This document shows, piece by piece, positions 1 through 7,796 of a stretch of 64,000 bases of DNA. The translations under genes and the position numbers were made by a program. Positions within the stretch are counted from its first letter, which is position 1, and each line of letters opens with the position of its first letter. Origin of the DNA: Chitinophagaceae bacterium (GTDB lineage: Bacteria > Bacteroidota > Bacteroidia > Chitinophagales > Chitinophagaceae); NCBI GenBank assembly GCA_023229465.1, contig JALNZE010000001.1, positions 1 to 64,000 of the forward strand, given 5' to 3'. The notes below the pieces were generated by a model. The model did no database searches and was not told where the DNA came from. It was given only the letters and a program-made list of their open reading frames with translations.

Positions 1-273
1 CATAAATATTTTGACCGCTAAAATCCCGTAGTTTAGTTGATTCGCTTTTCATATGTTTTCGTTTCTTTGAATTTAGCAAACTCAATTCGCGAATTCAAAC
101 ATATAAACTGCGCCGAATTTCCTGTTTAGCCGGACAATCTGCGAAGAATGAAAAGCAGAAGGAAGTTAGTTGGCTACAAATTGTAGTCAACTGAAGATGC
201 AGCGGTCTATTAAGTTGTGGGGCTACTTTGGTTAGGCCATATTGCCCATCCACTCCTAACTCCCAACTCCTAA
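1..273. other. Intergenic region at the left edge, no gene seen
   Basis: No open reading frame of convincing codon content covers this stretch. It contains a 12-bp palindrome AATTCGCGAATT near 84-95, an imperfect inverted repeat at 169-191 (11-bp arms, one mismatch, one central base), and a 7-bp-period repeat at its right end that runs into the stop codon of the HIT gene. I see no tRNA or known small RNA. Confidence 0.5.
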
Positions 274-276
274 CTA
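252..276. repeat. Heptamer array ACTCCTA, about 3 units, ending in a stop codon
   Basis: Three 7-bp units (ACTCCTA, ACTCCCA, ACTCCTA) are followed by ACTA. The final CTA is the stop codon (TAG on the minus strand) of the HIT gene. Nearly the same sequence sits in the same relation to a stop codon at 6873-6890, and in the opposite gene orientation at 42649-42669. Confidence 0.7.
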
Positions 277-663
277 AAGCAAAGCAACAATAGCCTTCTG
301 CACTTCTTTCAACTCTTCATTAGTTAACGTAAGCTTGGGGCGGTTAAAATTTAAATCATCCGCACTGTTAATAGGGATCAGGTGCAGATGTGCATGGGGC
401 ACTTCAAGTCCCATTACACTGATGCCACAACGATTACAGGGGAAAGCCTTTTCAATGGCTTTGGCAATAGGTTTTGCAAAACTTAGTATACCAGTTAAAT
501 ACTCATCCGGTAAATCAAAGAAATTATCTGCTTCCATTTTAGGCACTACCAATACATGCCCCTTTACCATTGGAAAAATATCGAGGAAGGCAAAGAATTT
601 GTCGTTCTCCGCTATTTTATAGGAAGGAATTTCTCCGGCAATTATTTTAGAAAAAAGGGTCAT
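274..663 (-). CDS. HIT family protein (histidine triad nucleotide hydrolase/transferase)
   Basis: A 129-residue single-domain HIT protein of usual length. The signature HAHLHLIP is at residues 90-97, with the histidine triad at 90, 92 and 94; the middle one is the expected nucleophile for hydrolysis of a phosphoramidate or dinucleotide polyphosphate. The N-terminal start (MTLFSKIIAGEIPSYK) is typical for the family. The family acts on AMP-lysine, AMP-NH2 or Ap4A-like substrates in the cytoplasm; the exact substrate cannot be read from sequence. The start codon overlaps the end of greA by 4 bp, so the two are probably co-transcribed and translationally coupled. The stop codon is provided by the 7-bp repeat. 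Confidence 0.93.
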   Translation of the reverse strand: MTLFSKIIAGEIPSYKIAENDKFFAFLDIFPMVKGHVLVVPKMEADNFFDLPDEYLTGILSFAKPIAKAIEKAFPCNRCGISVMGLEVPHAHLHLIPINSADDLNFNRPKLTLTNEELKEVQKAIVALL

Positions 664-1136
664 ACAGTTATCTCATCTACTCTGAACTTCATTACACCAT
701 TGGGGGCCTGAATTTCTGCCACCTCTCCTCTTTTCTTACCCATTAAACCTTTACCAATAGGTGAACCGGCGGATATCTTACCCAATTTAAGGTCGGCCTC
801 TTTTTCACCAACTATCTGATAGGTGATGGTTTTTTTGGTGGCGATATTGGTGATGGTAACTTTTGTCAGGATCATAACCTTACTCGTATCAATAGAACTG
901 GTATCTACGATCTTCGCATTGGCTATGGCCCCTTCCAGTTGTTTAATCTTGGCTTCGAGCATGCCCTGCGCTTCTTTCGCTGCATCATATTCCGCATTTT
1001 CCTTTAAATCGCCTTTCTCACGCGCTTCACCAATGGCCCGCGATGAAGCCGGCCTGTCAACAGATTTCATCTTATGCAGCTCTACACGCATCTTCTCAAA
1101 TGTCTCTTTCGTTACGTACATATTAGCATCACTCAT
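660..1136 (-). CDS. greA: Transcription elongation factor GreA
   Basis: Rescues backtracked RNA polymerase by stimulating cleavage of the nascent RNA 3' end. I chose ATG at 1136 (MSDANMYVTKETFEKMR), which gives 158 residues, the usual GreA length; an in-frame start at 1205 would add 23 atypical residues and overlaps the promoter. The N-terminal coiled coil (about 15-80) carries acidic residues at its tip (EAREKGDLKENAEYD), as expected for catalytic Mg binding in the polymerase channel. The C-terminal FKBP-like domain has the family signature GSPIGKGLMGKKRGE. It heads a two-gene unit with the HIT gene. An exact TAnnTTTG element lies about 66 nt upstream, giving a leader that can form a small CAACGC/GCGTTG hairpin. 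Confidence 0.96.
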   Translation of the reverse strand: MSDANMYVTKETFEKMRVELHKMKSVDRPASSRAIGEAREKGDLKENAEYDAAKEAQGMLEAKIKQLEGAIANAKIVDTSSIDTSKVMILTKVTITNIATKKTITYQIVGEKEADLKLGKISAGSPIGKGLMGKKRGEVAEIQAPNGVMKFRVDEITV

Positions 1137-1202
1137 AATCTTTCTGTTTAAAAGAGTCAAAAAAAATACAACGCCACATTTGATTGCAGCGTTGCAGGGC
1201 GT

Positions 1203-1210
1203 CAAAAGTA
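1203..1210 (-). promoter_or_regulatory. Bacteroidota -7 promoter element for greA-HIT
   Basis: Minus-strand TACTTTTG matches TAnnTTTG exactly. No TTTG is seen at the standard 19-bp spacing upstream. It predicts a leader of about 60 nt for greA. Confidence 0.5.
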
Positions 1211-1234
1211 AGGAATCAATCTATAATATATCTA

Positions 1235-2161
1235 TCAAATGGCCAATTTTTCAAGTAAAACTTTGGCCATCCTATAGAAAGCTTCCTTGCTTAACCCGGA
1301 AATATGGGGTGTAATGATCACATTTGGCTGTGCCAGCAACCAGTCAAGGTCAGCTTTTTCTTCAGAAGAATAGGTCGCTAACTTTTCATTCTCCAATACA
1401 TCCAGTCCGGCTGCTTTGATCTTGCCGCTTTGCAGCGCCCGAATCAGCGCTTTGGTATCCGTTACTTTACCACGGCAGGTATTCAGAAAATAAGGCTGTT
1501 TTTTGAGGGAATTGAAAAAAATATCATTGGCCAGGTACCGGGTTTCCGCCGTTAAAGGCAGGTGCAGGCTTATAACATCCGCCTGGCTGGCAATTTGTTC
1601 AATACCCGCTTCCCTGATATAGGATTTGGCAAAACCAACCTTGTATTTATCATTCGCCAACACCGTAACTGTAAAAGAAGAAAGAATGCTTGCAAAGGAA
1701 CTGCCCGTATTGCCAAAACCAATAATGCCTACTGTTTTGCCCGTCAGTTCATCCCCACGGTTCGGTTCCCGCAACCATTTGCCTTCCCTGATCTCCTGGT
1801 TACTGCTGCCGATCCGGTTCATCAGGCTTAATAACATGCCCAAAGCATGTTCGGCTACCGCGTTACAGTTGCCTTCCGGACTGCTTACACAAAGAATACC
1901 CTTAGTAGCTGCATAATCAGTATCTATCAGTTCCATACCACTTCCCAAACGACCTATCCACTTTAGCTTTGAGGCTTTTTCTATGATTTTTTTATCGATA
2001 CCCAGGCGGGTGGTTACAATAAGCCCCGTGTAATCATTCATTACCTCGCTCAGTTCTTCATAACTGATGGCTGGCCGATAGCTTACTTCATACCCTTTTG
2101 CTTCCAGCGTTTGCAGGAGGTATTCATGTGCTTTTGCTGTAATAATTACTTTCTGTTTCAC
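1235..2161 (-). CDS. D-isomer specific 2-hydroxyacid dehydrogenase (phosphoglycerate dehydrogenase-like)
   Basis: 308-residue NAD(P)-dependent dehydrogenase. The nucleotide-binding glycine motif GFGNTG is at 148-153 within the Rossmann insert. The catalytic set of the family appears in order: Arg230 in NTCRGK, Glu259 in DVLENE, and His286 in TPHISG. The short length, ending just after the catalytic domain, means there is no ACT or regulatory domain as in long SerA. Substrate could be 3-phosphoglycerate, glyoxylate/hydroxypyruvate or another 2-oxoacid; neighbours do not decide, although nearby pdxA could also suggest an erythronate-4-phosphate dehydrogenase-like role (weak inference). It lies between rsmA and greA, all on the minus strand, 14 bp from rsmA. 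Confidence 0.85.
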   Translation of the reverse strand: MKQKVIITAKAHEYLLQTLEAKGYEVSYRPAISYEELSEVMNDYTGLIVTTRLGIDKKIIEKASKLKWIGRLGSGMELIDTDYAATKGILCVSSPEGNCNAVAEHALGMLLSLMNRIGSSNQEIREGKWLREPNRGDELTGKTVGIIGFGNTGSSFASILSSFTVTVLANDKYKVGFAKSYIREAGIEQIASQADVISLHLPLTAETRYLANDIFFNSLKKQPYFLNTCRGKVTDTKALIRALQSGKIKAAGLDVLENEKLATYSSEEKADLDWLLAQPNVIITPHISGLSKEAFYRMAKVLLEKLAI

Positions 2162-2175
2162 TTTTACTAAATAGG

Positions 2176-2931
2176 TTACCTCATTTGAAAGGTAAGGGCC
2201 GCAAATTGTTCTATGCTTAGTTGTTCCGCTCTTTTTGTAAATAGTTCATCCTTCAATACCGATTCTTCAAATTGCCCCTTAACCGCGTTACGCAGCATTT
2301 TTCTGCGTTGGTTAAAAGCGGCTTTTACCAGCACAAACAGATCGCGTTCACTTTTGATGGCAACAGGATTTGGTTTTCTTCTTAACCTGATTACGCCACT
2401 CACTACCTTGGGTGGCGGGTTAAAACTTTCCGGCGGCACATCAAATAAATAGTCCACTTCATAAAATGCCTGTACCAATACACTCAATATACCATACACT
2501 TTACTACCCGGTTGCGAAACAATACGCTGTGCCACTTCTTTCTGAAACATCCCAATCATAACCGGCACCCGCGCTTTCCATTCCAATACCCTGAATAATA
2601 TCTGAGAAGAAATATTATAGGGAAAATTTCCTACTACTGTAAAATCTTCACTAAACGGCGCGTCAATATCCAGTATACTCCGGTGAATAATTTTTCCTTT
2701 GATAGAAGGATAGGTATTCTCGAGGTAAACTACTTTTTCATCATCCAGTTCCACTGCTTTAAACTCAATCCCGGGTATGGCTAACAAATATTTGGTTAAT
2801 GCCCCACCGCCCGGACCAACCTCCACCAACCGTTCAAAGGCATTCTCCTGCAAGGCATCTACTATCTTTTTACATATCTGTTCATCTTTCAAAAAATGCT
2901 GCCCAAGAGATTTTTTTAAGGTGTATTGCAT
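2176..2931 (-). CDS. rsmA: 16S rRNA (adenine1518-N6/adenine1519-N6)-dimethyltransferase
   Basis: SAM-dependent enzyme (KsgA) that dimethylates two adjacent adenines in helix 45 of 16S rRNA late in 30S maturation. I chose ATG at 2931 (MQYTLKKSLGQHFL), giving 251 residues; the longer in-frame start at 3009 adds 26 atypical residues and runs through a promoter element. Seen: the N-terminal KKSLGQHFL signature, SAM motif VEVGPGGGALT, and catalytic motif IV NFPYN. The C-terminal helical domain is present. It is divergent from pdxA. The -7 element lies only 6 nt before the ATG, so the mRNA is probably leaderless. Confidence 0.95.
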   Translation of the reverse strand: MQYTLKKSLGQHFLKDEQICKKIVDALQENAFERLVEVGPGGGALTKYLLAIPGIEFKAVELDDEKVVYLENTYPSIKGKIIHRSILDIDAPFSEDFTVVGNFPYNISSQILFRVLEWKARVPVMIGMFQKEVAQRIVSQPGSKVYGILSVLVQAFYEVDYLFDVPPESFNPPPKVVSGVIRLRRKPNPVAIKSERDLFVLVKAAFNQRRKMLRNAVKGQFEESVLKDELFTKRAEQLSIEQFAALTFQMR

Positions 2932-2937
2932 GGATAG

Positions 2938-2945
2938 CAAAAATA
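2938..2945 (-). promoter_or_regulatory. -7 element of a probably leaderless rsmA promoter
   Basis: Minus-strand TATTTTTG is an exact TAnnTTTG match and ends 6 nt before the rsmA ATG. A start site 4-7 nt downstream would fall at or just before the ATG. Confidence 0.5.
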
Positions 2946-3040
2946 AGGCTTTACTTCGGCAGAAGTGCATTGCAGCTTTCATCTGCATATTTGCCATTTC
3001 CTGCTCCAATCTTCATATTTTTACAGCCTAAACAACAAAA

Positions 3041-4135
3041 ATGAGTAACGAACTGCAAAAGCCGGTCATTGGATTCACCTGCGGCGATCTGAATGGTATA
3101 GGAATTGAACTGATTATAAAGACTCTATCCGATCATCGGTTGCTCGATTTTTGCATACCCGTTGTTTTTGCCAGTAATAAGTGTCTGAACTTTTATAAGA
3201 AGGGACTGGCCGATTATAATTTTAGTTATGCCAATACCCGTGAGCTGAACCGCCTGAATCCTAAACAAGTGAATGTGGTGAATTGCTGGGAAGAAGAAGT
3301 GGCCATTACGCCGGGACAGTTAACTGATATTGGCGGAAAATACGCGCTCATCTCTTTACAACAGGCCACAAAGGCTTTGAAAGATGGACATATACAGGGA
3401 TTGGTAACGGCCCCCATCCATAAAAAAAATATACAATCAGCCGAATTTGATTTTACCGGGCATACGCCTTATTTCAAAGCATTTTTTGGTGTGAATGATG
3501 TGGTGATGCTGATGGTAGCAGAAAATATGCGCGTGGGTTTAGTTACAGAACATGTACCTGTAACAGAAATAGCACAACATATTACCCGCGAAAATATACT
3601 GAGCAAATTAAAAATCATTCACAGCAGTTTACAGAAAGATTTTGGAGTGGATAAACCGCGGATTGCGGTATTAGGACTGAACCCTCATGCGGGTGATGAG
3701 GGTTTAATTGGTAATGAAGAAGAGACCATCATCAAACCGGGTATTAAAGATGCCAGGCACAACAATATGATGGTATTTGGCCCTTATAGCGCTGATGCTT
3801 TCTTTGCACGCGGACAGTTTGAACGTTTTGATGCGGTGCTGGCCATGTACCACGACCAGGGCCTGATACCTTTTAAATCATTGGCCCTGGGCGAAGGCAC
3901 CAATTATACAGCAGGCTTACCCGTAATCAGAACCAGTCCTGACCATGGAACGGCTTTCGATATTGCCGGTAAAGGCAAAGCCGATAACAGTTCATTCCTT
4001 GCCGCCGCTTTTGAATGTATTGAAATTATCCGCAAAAGATTCGGCTATGCTGATATGCGCCGTAACCCTTTAAAGAAAATAAGCGCCAGGCTTATTGCCA
4101 ATTCGGTGGATGAAAGAATTGAAGAAACGGAATAA
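3041..4135 (+). CDS. pdxA: 4-hydroxythreonine-4-phosphate dehydrogenase
   Basis: 364-residue enzyme of DXP-dependent vitamin B6 synthesis. It oxidises 4-phosphohydroxy-L-threonine with NAD to a 2-amino-3-oxo intermediate that decarboxylates for PdxJ. Family landmarks: N-terminal IGFTCGDLNGIGIE, TAPIHKK, FTGHTPYF and NPHAGDEG, then the metal-binding AMYHDQGLIPFK and the C-terminal TSPDHGTAFDIAGK. Histidines in the last three are the expected divalent-metal ligands. Length is slightly above the E. coli enzyme, normal for Bacteroidota. It is divergent from rsmA, with the two starts 110 bp apart. No other pdx gene is in the window. Confidence 0.96.
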   Translation: MSNELQKPVIGFTCGDLNGIGIELIIKTLSDHRLLDFCIPVVFASNKCLNFYKKGLADYNFSYANTRELNRLNPKQVNVVNCWEEEVAITPGQLTDIGGKYALISLQQATKALKDGHIQGLVTAPIHKKNIQSAEFDFTGHTPYFKAFFGVNDVVMLMVAENMRVGLVTEHVPVTEIAQHITRENILSKLKIIHSSLQKDFGVDKPRIAVLGLNPHAGDEGLIGNEEETIIKPGIKDARHNNMMVFGPYSADAFFARGQFERFDAVLAMYHDQGLIPFKSLALGEGTNYTAGLPVIRTSPDHGTAFDIAGKGKADNSSFLAAAFECIEIIRKRFGYADMRRNPLKKISARLIANSVDERIEETE

Positions 4136-4210
4136 TGCAAATATTATTCATTGGGAGCCATGGGTTTGCCGGAGAAAAAAATTTACAGTAACTGAACAAT
4201 CGTAGACTAT

Positions 4211-4903
4211 TTAATTGAACACTGAATCGCTAACGCCCTTATTGATCAAATAATTGGTATACCTAATCTCTACCCTGCCCTTTTTATTCTTTAACTTCTC
4301 GGCATCGGTCAGTTGTTTTTCATTATCATCAAACTCCAGCGTAATTCCCCTGGGTAATTTATAATCTTTGGTATTAAATGCAAACACTACTTTATCCGGT
4401 AAGGCATACCGGGCAAACTTACCATAGGTCATTTCAATTTCATACGTACCATTTTCCCTGGTTGTAGTAACCATTTTTTTTACCAGCAGGTTAGCTTCAT
4501 CAATATACATGGTTGTTAATACAATATCACTGGTTTCATTGGTAGGCAAAAGTTTCACCACACGGGTTTTAATGCCATCCACTACCGCTTCTCCTGAGGC
4601 CAGGGACACAAAATCGGTGGTAGCAAAAACCGTATTCATATTAACAGATACACCACCTTTGGGTAATAAGGAAATACCCCCATCCTTCTTCAACCGAAAC
4701 TGATTGGGTTTCTTATAATACACCCTCACCTTACCAATGGGCGCCTTAATAAAGGCCACATCCGTTTTCATCCGTCCTTCCGCTTCATAATCACTGATGA
4801 GATCAAGCTTAGCTTTCACTTTCATCACCAGGGCCGTCATGTCCTGGGAGTAAGTGAAAAGTGAAAAGTGAAAAGTGAAAAGAAACAATAATACCTTGCG
4901 CAT
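4211..4903 (-). CDS. Exported LolA-like protein with a heptamer repeat in its signal peptide
   Basis: 230 residues. A signal peptide (about 1-19, ending near FTYSQ) is followed by a beta-rich domain resembling the LolA/outer-membrane lipoprotein-sorting fold: MTALVMKVKAKLDLISDYEAEG, then KAPIGKVRVYYKKPNQFRL and later TMYIDEANLLVKKM and YEIEMTYGKF. Such proteins bind lipid or lipoprotein in the periplasm; the exact role here is unknown. It lies downstream of an ABC-2 exporter pair in the same direction (88 bp gap), possibly working with it. Odd: the signal-peptide coding region is built from four copies of a 7-bp unit (4854-4881), so gain or loss of a unit would frameshift the gene. A second heptamer array occupies the region just upstream of the start. 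Confidence 0.72.
   Translation of the reverse strand: MRKVLLFLFTFHFSLFTYSQDMTALVMKVKAKLDLISDYEAEGRMKTDVAFIKAPIGKVRVYYKKPNQFRLKKDGGISLLPKGGVSVNMNTVFATTDFVSLASGEAVVDGIKTRVVKLLPTNETSDIVLTTMYIDEANLLVKKMVTTTRENGTYEIEMTYGKFARYALPDKVVFAFNTKDYKLPRGITLEFDDNEKQLTDAEKLKNKKGRVEIRYTNYLINKGVSDSVFN
4854..4881. repeat. Heptamer array (GTGAAAA)x4 inside a coding region
   Basis: Four perfect 7-bp units in tandem. On the coding strand the unit is TTTTCAC and it encodes the hydrophobic stretch LFTFHFSLFT of the signal peptide. Because 7 is not a multiple of 3, one unit more or fewer moves the downstream frame. Confidence 0.9.
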
Positions 4904-4913
4904 CAGAAAAATT

Positions 4914-4976
4914 ATTTTGAATTTTGAATTTTGAATTTTGAATTTTGAATTTTGAATTTTGAATTTTGAATTTTGA
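4914..4976. repeat. Heptamer array (ATTTTGA)x9
   Basis: Eight perfect copies of ATTTTGA (4921-4976) preceded by one near-complete copy. It fills most of the 88-bp gap between the ABC permease stop (4992) and the start of the LolA-like gene (4903), where the promoter of the latter would be. Confidence 0.92.
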
Positions 4977-4991
4977 ATTAATAATTATTAA

Positions 4992-5867
4992 TCAACTCAA
5001 TATATCCTTCCGCCTGAATATCACAATCGAAGCAGTAACAAACCCCGCAATATGTAACACCAGTACCAGTGCGGAGTGGAGTATCTTTTGCGGATTCTGT
5101 ATACTTCCTATAATCGCCTCATTGGCATCATTCACCCTGATATCAAAAAATTCTTTCCAGCCAATCATATGTGTGGTAAAAAGAAAAGGTTTTATTTTAT
5201 TGAACACCGGGATATTTAATGTACTAAGAATGGTAAAAAATATAATCACACTCATCGTAGCGACAATGTGTCCGATTGAATTTTCGGCGAACAAAGAAAA
5301 TAAAAACCCCAGCGCCGCCACGGTGGTCATGGCCAACGCGGCAAATCCGAATGCCCATAGATAACGCCAGAAAATATCATCCTTCTTTAATAATACAACG
5401 TATTGCGATTTTAAGAGAAAGAGATCATCGGTACCGAACAGGAGCATATTCACAAATAATGCCAGTATGGCCAGCCATACCAATAACATAAGTGTATAGG
5501 CAACGGTAGCCATGAATTTGGCCAGCAAAAATTTCGTTCTGCTGATTGGCCTGGTGAGCATCATACGCAGTGTTCCCATATTGGCTTCTCCCGATATCAT
5601 ATCTGCCGCTACTAAGGCAATAAGTAAGGGTACATGCACCAATAATATCTGCAGTACAATGTAACAGACCTGGTAACCATTCAGTATTTTACCTTCAACG
5701 GTTATTGATGAATTGATATCCCGCATCATAAAATCAACATAGGAATCTCCATCCAGTTTTAAACCGAATTGAATAATGCCTATCAGGCCCGTTATCGCCG
5801 CAAACGCGATATAGGTTCTTGGCCTGCGGAAAATTTTAAATAATTCAATTTGAATAAGTGTCCACAT
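4992..5867 (-). CDS. ABC-2 type transporter permease
   Basis: 291-residue polytopic membrane protein with about six hydrophobic segments, in the arrangement of ABC-2/NosY-type exporter permeases: a first helix after FRRPRTYIAF, a large loop, then helices around VCYIVLQILLVHVPLLIALVA, TVAYTLMLLVWLAILAL, FGFAALAMTTVAALGFLF and the C-terminal segment. It includes the EANMGTLRMMLTRPISRTKFL motif that is common between helices 2 and 3 in this family. It overlaps the ATPase gene by 23 bp, so the two form one exporter. Substrate unknown. Confidence 0.88.
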   Translation of the reverse strand: MWTLIQIELFKIFRRPRTYIAFAAITGLIGIIQFGLKLDGDSYVDFMMRDINSSITVEGKILNGYQVCYIVLQILLVHVPLLIALVAADMISGEANMGTLRMMLTRPISRTKFLLAKFMATVAYTLMLLVWLAILALFVNMLLFGTDDLFLLKSQYVVLLKKDDIFWRYLWAFGFAALAMTTVAALGFLFSLFAENSIGHIVATMSVIIFFTILSTLNIPVFNKIKPFLFTTHMIGWKEFFDIRVNDANEAIIGSIQNPQKILHSALVLVLHIAGFVTASIVIFRRKDILS

Positions 5868-6780
5868 GTTGATTTCCTGAGGTTACCTGTAAAAAATAAT
5901 CTTCCAGTGAATGCCTGGGTTGCAAGGATAATACCTGTATGTCCATATCTACCAGGCTGCGGTGTAATTGTGGTATTAATTGCCTGTCCAGCCTGATTAA
6001 TATAGCCGTATCCCGTTGTGCCTGCAGATGAGCCTTCCAGGAACTTAGCTGCAATTGTTGTAAGGCAAATACATTATTAAAAGTCTGTAATTCAACAATG
6101 GTTTGTGAGGGATCAAATAATTCGGCTGCATTTCCCTCAATAATTTTACCGCCTTTATCAATAATCAGTACCCGGGTGGCCACCTGCTCTATCTCACTTA
6201 ATAAATGGGATGAAATAATCAGCGTCTTTTTCAGGTCCTTACTCAGGTGAAGAACCAGGTTCCTGATATCCGCGATACCCTGGGGATCGAGCCCGTTGGT
6301 GGGTTCATCCAGGATAATCAATTTCGGGTTGTGCACGAGCGCGATGGCGATACCCAGTCTTTGTTTCATCCCCTGCGAAAAAGTTTTAACGGTATCTTTC
6401 GCGCGGGAAGCCAATCCCACCTGGTATAGTTGGCTCATTAGTTTTTCGTTGGTTATTTTCACCCCGCTCAGCCTGGCAAAGAGTTTCAGGTTTTCGTATG
6501 CGGATAAATATTTATATACATCCGGTTTTTCTATAACGGCGCCCACTTCGCGGAGGATTTCGTTGCGATGGGTTCTTAATTTTTTACCAAAAATCTCTAC
6601 TTCACCCGCTGAAGGTTCAATCAGGCTAACCAACATACGGAGGGTAGTACTTTTACCTGCCCCATTCTGGCCCAGAAAACCATACACATCTCCTTCATTT
6701 ACAGAAAAAGAAAGATCCCTTACGGCAGTGAGGTTTTTGAATTGTTTGGTAAGGCCCGTAACATTAACGATTGCTTGCAT
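5845..6780 (-). CDS. ABC transporter ATP-binding protein (ABC-2/CcmA type)
   Basis: 311 residues from the ATG at 6780 (MQAIVNVTGLTKQF); the upstream in-frame ATG at 6798 adds six residues and is less likely given the -7 element at 6796-6803. Walker A GQNGAGKST is near residue 37, signature FSQGMKQRLGIA, Walker B LIILDEPTNGLDP and the switch histidine in ISSHLLSE. The C-terminal 90 residues form the usual accessory domain of this subgroup. Partner of the overlapping permease. Confidence 0.93.
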   Translation of the reverse strand: MQAIVNVTGLTKQFKNLTAVRDLSFSVNEGDVYGFLGQNGAGKSTTLRMLVSLIEPSAGEVEIFGKKLRTHRNEILREVGAVIEKPDVYKYLSAYENLKLFARLSGVKITNEKLMSQLYQVGLASRAKDTVKTFSQGMKQRLGIAIALVHNPKLIILDEPTNGLDPQGIADIRNLVLHLSKDLKKTLIISSHLLSEIEQVATRVLIIDKGGKIIEGNAAELFDPSQTIVELQTFNNVFALQQLQLSSWKAHLQAQRDTAILIRLDRQLIPQLHRSLVDMDIQVLSLQPRHSLEDYFLQVTSGNQHVDTYSN

Positions 6781-6795
6781 GAGACATAATAACGG

Positions 6796-6803
6796 CAAAG
6801 TTA
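6796..6803 (-). promoter_or_regulatory. -7 promoter element for the ABC-2 exporter operon
   Basis: Minus-strand TAACTTTG, an exact TAnnTTTG match, ends 15 nt upstream of the ATPase ATG at 6780. It separates this operon from the regulator gene upstream. Confidence 0.5.
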
Positions 6804-6872
6804 CGCAAGTGGTTCATGTGTGAGGAAATTAATCGGGGAAATTACTGCTTCCACCATTCGCGCGCCCTCCTC

Positions 6873-6890
6873 ACTCCAAACTCCTAACTA
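6873..6890. repeat. Heptamer array ACTCCAA/ACTCCTA ending in a stop codon
   Basis: Two 7-bp units plus ACTA. The last CTA is the stop codon (TAG, minus strand) of the winged-helix gene, the same arrangement as at 252-276. Confidence 0.6.
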
Positions 6891-7184
6891 CCTCTCCCTT
6901 CCCGCATGCAAATACTCCTGCAACGCCTTCACATACGATTCAAATGCATCAATGCCAACAGTAGTTATTTTGCAGGTGGTTAGGGGGTAATTGTCTCTAA
7001 ATTGTTTAACTACATCAATATACCCGGCTTCTTTTAGTTTTTGTACCTGAACACTGAGGTTGCCTGCCGTTGCATGTGTTTTTTCTTTGATATAGGTAAA
7101 TTCAGCCTCTTTTACCGCAATGAGCAAGCTCATTACAGCAAGCCGTAATTGTGAATGTAATATTGGGTCCAGCTCTTTAAACAT
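6888..7184 (-). CDS. Winged-helix transcriptional regulator (MarR/ArsR-like, HTH_34 type)
   Basis: 98-residue single wHTH domain. FKELDPILHSQLRLAVMSLL is the typical first helix of the HTH_34-like family; the recognition helix is in THATAGNLSVQVQKLKEAGYIDV, followed by the wing TTCKITTVGIDAFESY. There is no ligand domain, so it may sense through its membrane partner or act as a simple dimeric repressor. It overlaps the membrane-protein gene by 8 bp, a common arrangement for this family in Bacteroidota. An 18-bp palindrome just upstream of the operon is a candidate operator for autoregulation. Confidence 0.85.
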   Translation of the reverse strand: MFKELDPILHSQLRLAVMSLLIAVKEAEFTYIKEKTHATAGNLSVQVQKLKEAGYIDVVKQFRDNYPLTTCKITTVGIDAFESYVKALQEYLHAGRER

Positions 7185-7764
7185 GCTTCAGTTTCAGGTA
7201 TCTTCTGCGCAAAATAATTCCGGGAATTAGCCATGCAGTGGTAGCTGATAATGCCATCAGCAATAATCCATTGGCAAGTGAAGTATAATAACTGGTAATA
7301 CTGCATAACCAACAAATGATCCCACCAAGAAGCATAGGTTTAAACTTTTGTATGCCCCCGGTTATAAATGTAGGCACCCCATAGATTAACATAAACAAGG
7401 CAATGCTATTGGCAGGTGCTACCTTATAATTATAAAAAGAGACCATGAATATCGTTATGGCAAAAGTTGACCACACATAGTTCATGGCAATTTCATTATG
7501 CGAGATAAATTTTTTTTGTTTTCTGGATCGCCATCCAAAATAAGCCTGGGGTACAATCGCAAGAATGGTGAGTAGCCATACATCAAACCCAAGATCAAAA
7601 TTGAATTTTATTTTTGCATAGGAAACCAAACTACAAAACGTAATTAAGGTTCCCCAAAGCAGTGGACCAAATCCAGATTCGATATACGAATTTTTAACCT
7701 TATTAATCATTGAGGTAATTAAGGCAAGGCTTTCTGCTTCTGTTAGTTTTTTTTCTTCTGGCAT
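7177..7764 (-). CDS. Multipass membrane protein paired with a winged-helix regulator
   Basis: 195 residues. A soluble N-terminal segment (MPEEKKLTEAESLALITSMINKVKNSYIESGFG) is followed by about five hydrophobic helices (around 33-50, 62-78, 95-112, 118-133 and 150-180) and a basic C-terminus (RRRYLKLKH). I recognise no catalytic motif. The 8-bp overlap with the regulator gene strongly suggests co-function; the family role is not known to me. Its upstream region has a near-match -7 element and an 18-bp palindrome. Confidence 0.8.
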   Translation of the reverse strand: MPEEKKLTEAESLALITSMINKVKNSYIESGFGPLLWGTLITFCSLVSYAKIKFNFDLGFDVWLLTILAIVPQAYFGWRSRKQKKFISHNEIAMNYVWSTFAITIFMVSFYNYKVAPANSIALFMLIYGVPTFITGGIQKFKPMLLGGIICWLCSITSYYTSLANGLLLMALSATTAWLIPGIILRRRYLKLKHV

Positions 7765-7778
7765 ATATTATTTTTTTT

Positions 7779-7796
7779 GTTTTCAACATTGAAAAC
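7779..7796. promoter_or_regulatory. Candidate operator palindrome of the winged-helix operon
   Basis: An 18-bp perfect palindrome with 8-bp arms GTTTTCAA and TTGAAAAC around a 2-bp centre. It directly abuts CAGCTTTG (7797-7804, one mismatch to TAnnTTTG) and lies between it and the start codon at 7764, where a bound repressor would block transcription initiation. Confidence 0.5.

Noticed and set aside
169..191. Imperfect inverted repeat in the left-edge gap
   Set aside because: 11-bp arms with one mismatch and no T-run or neighbouring promoter; too weak for a specific call, noted only within the gap entry.
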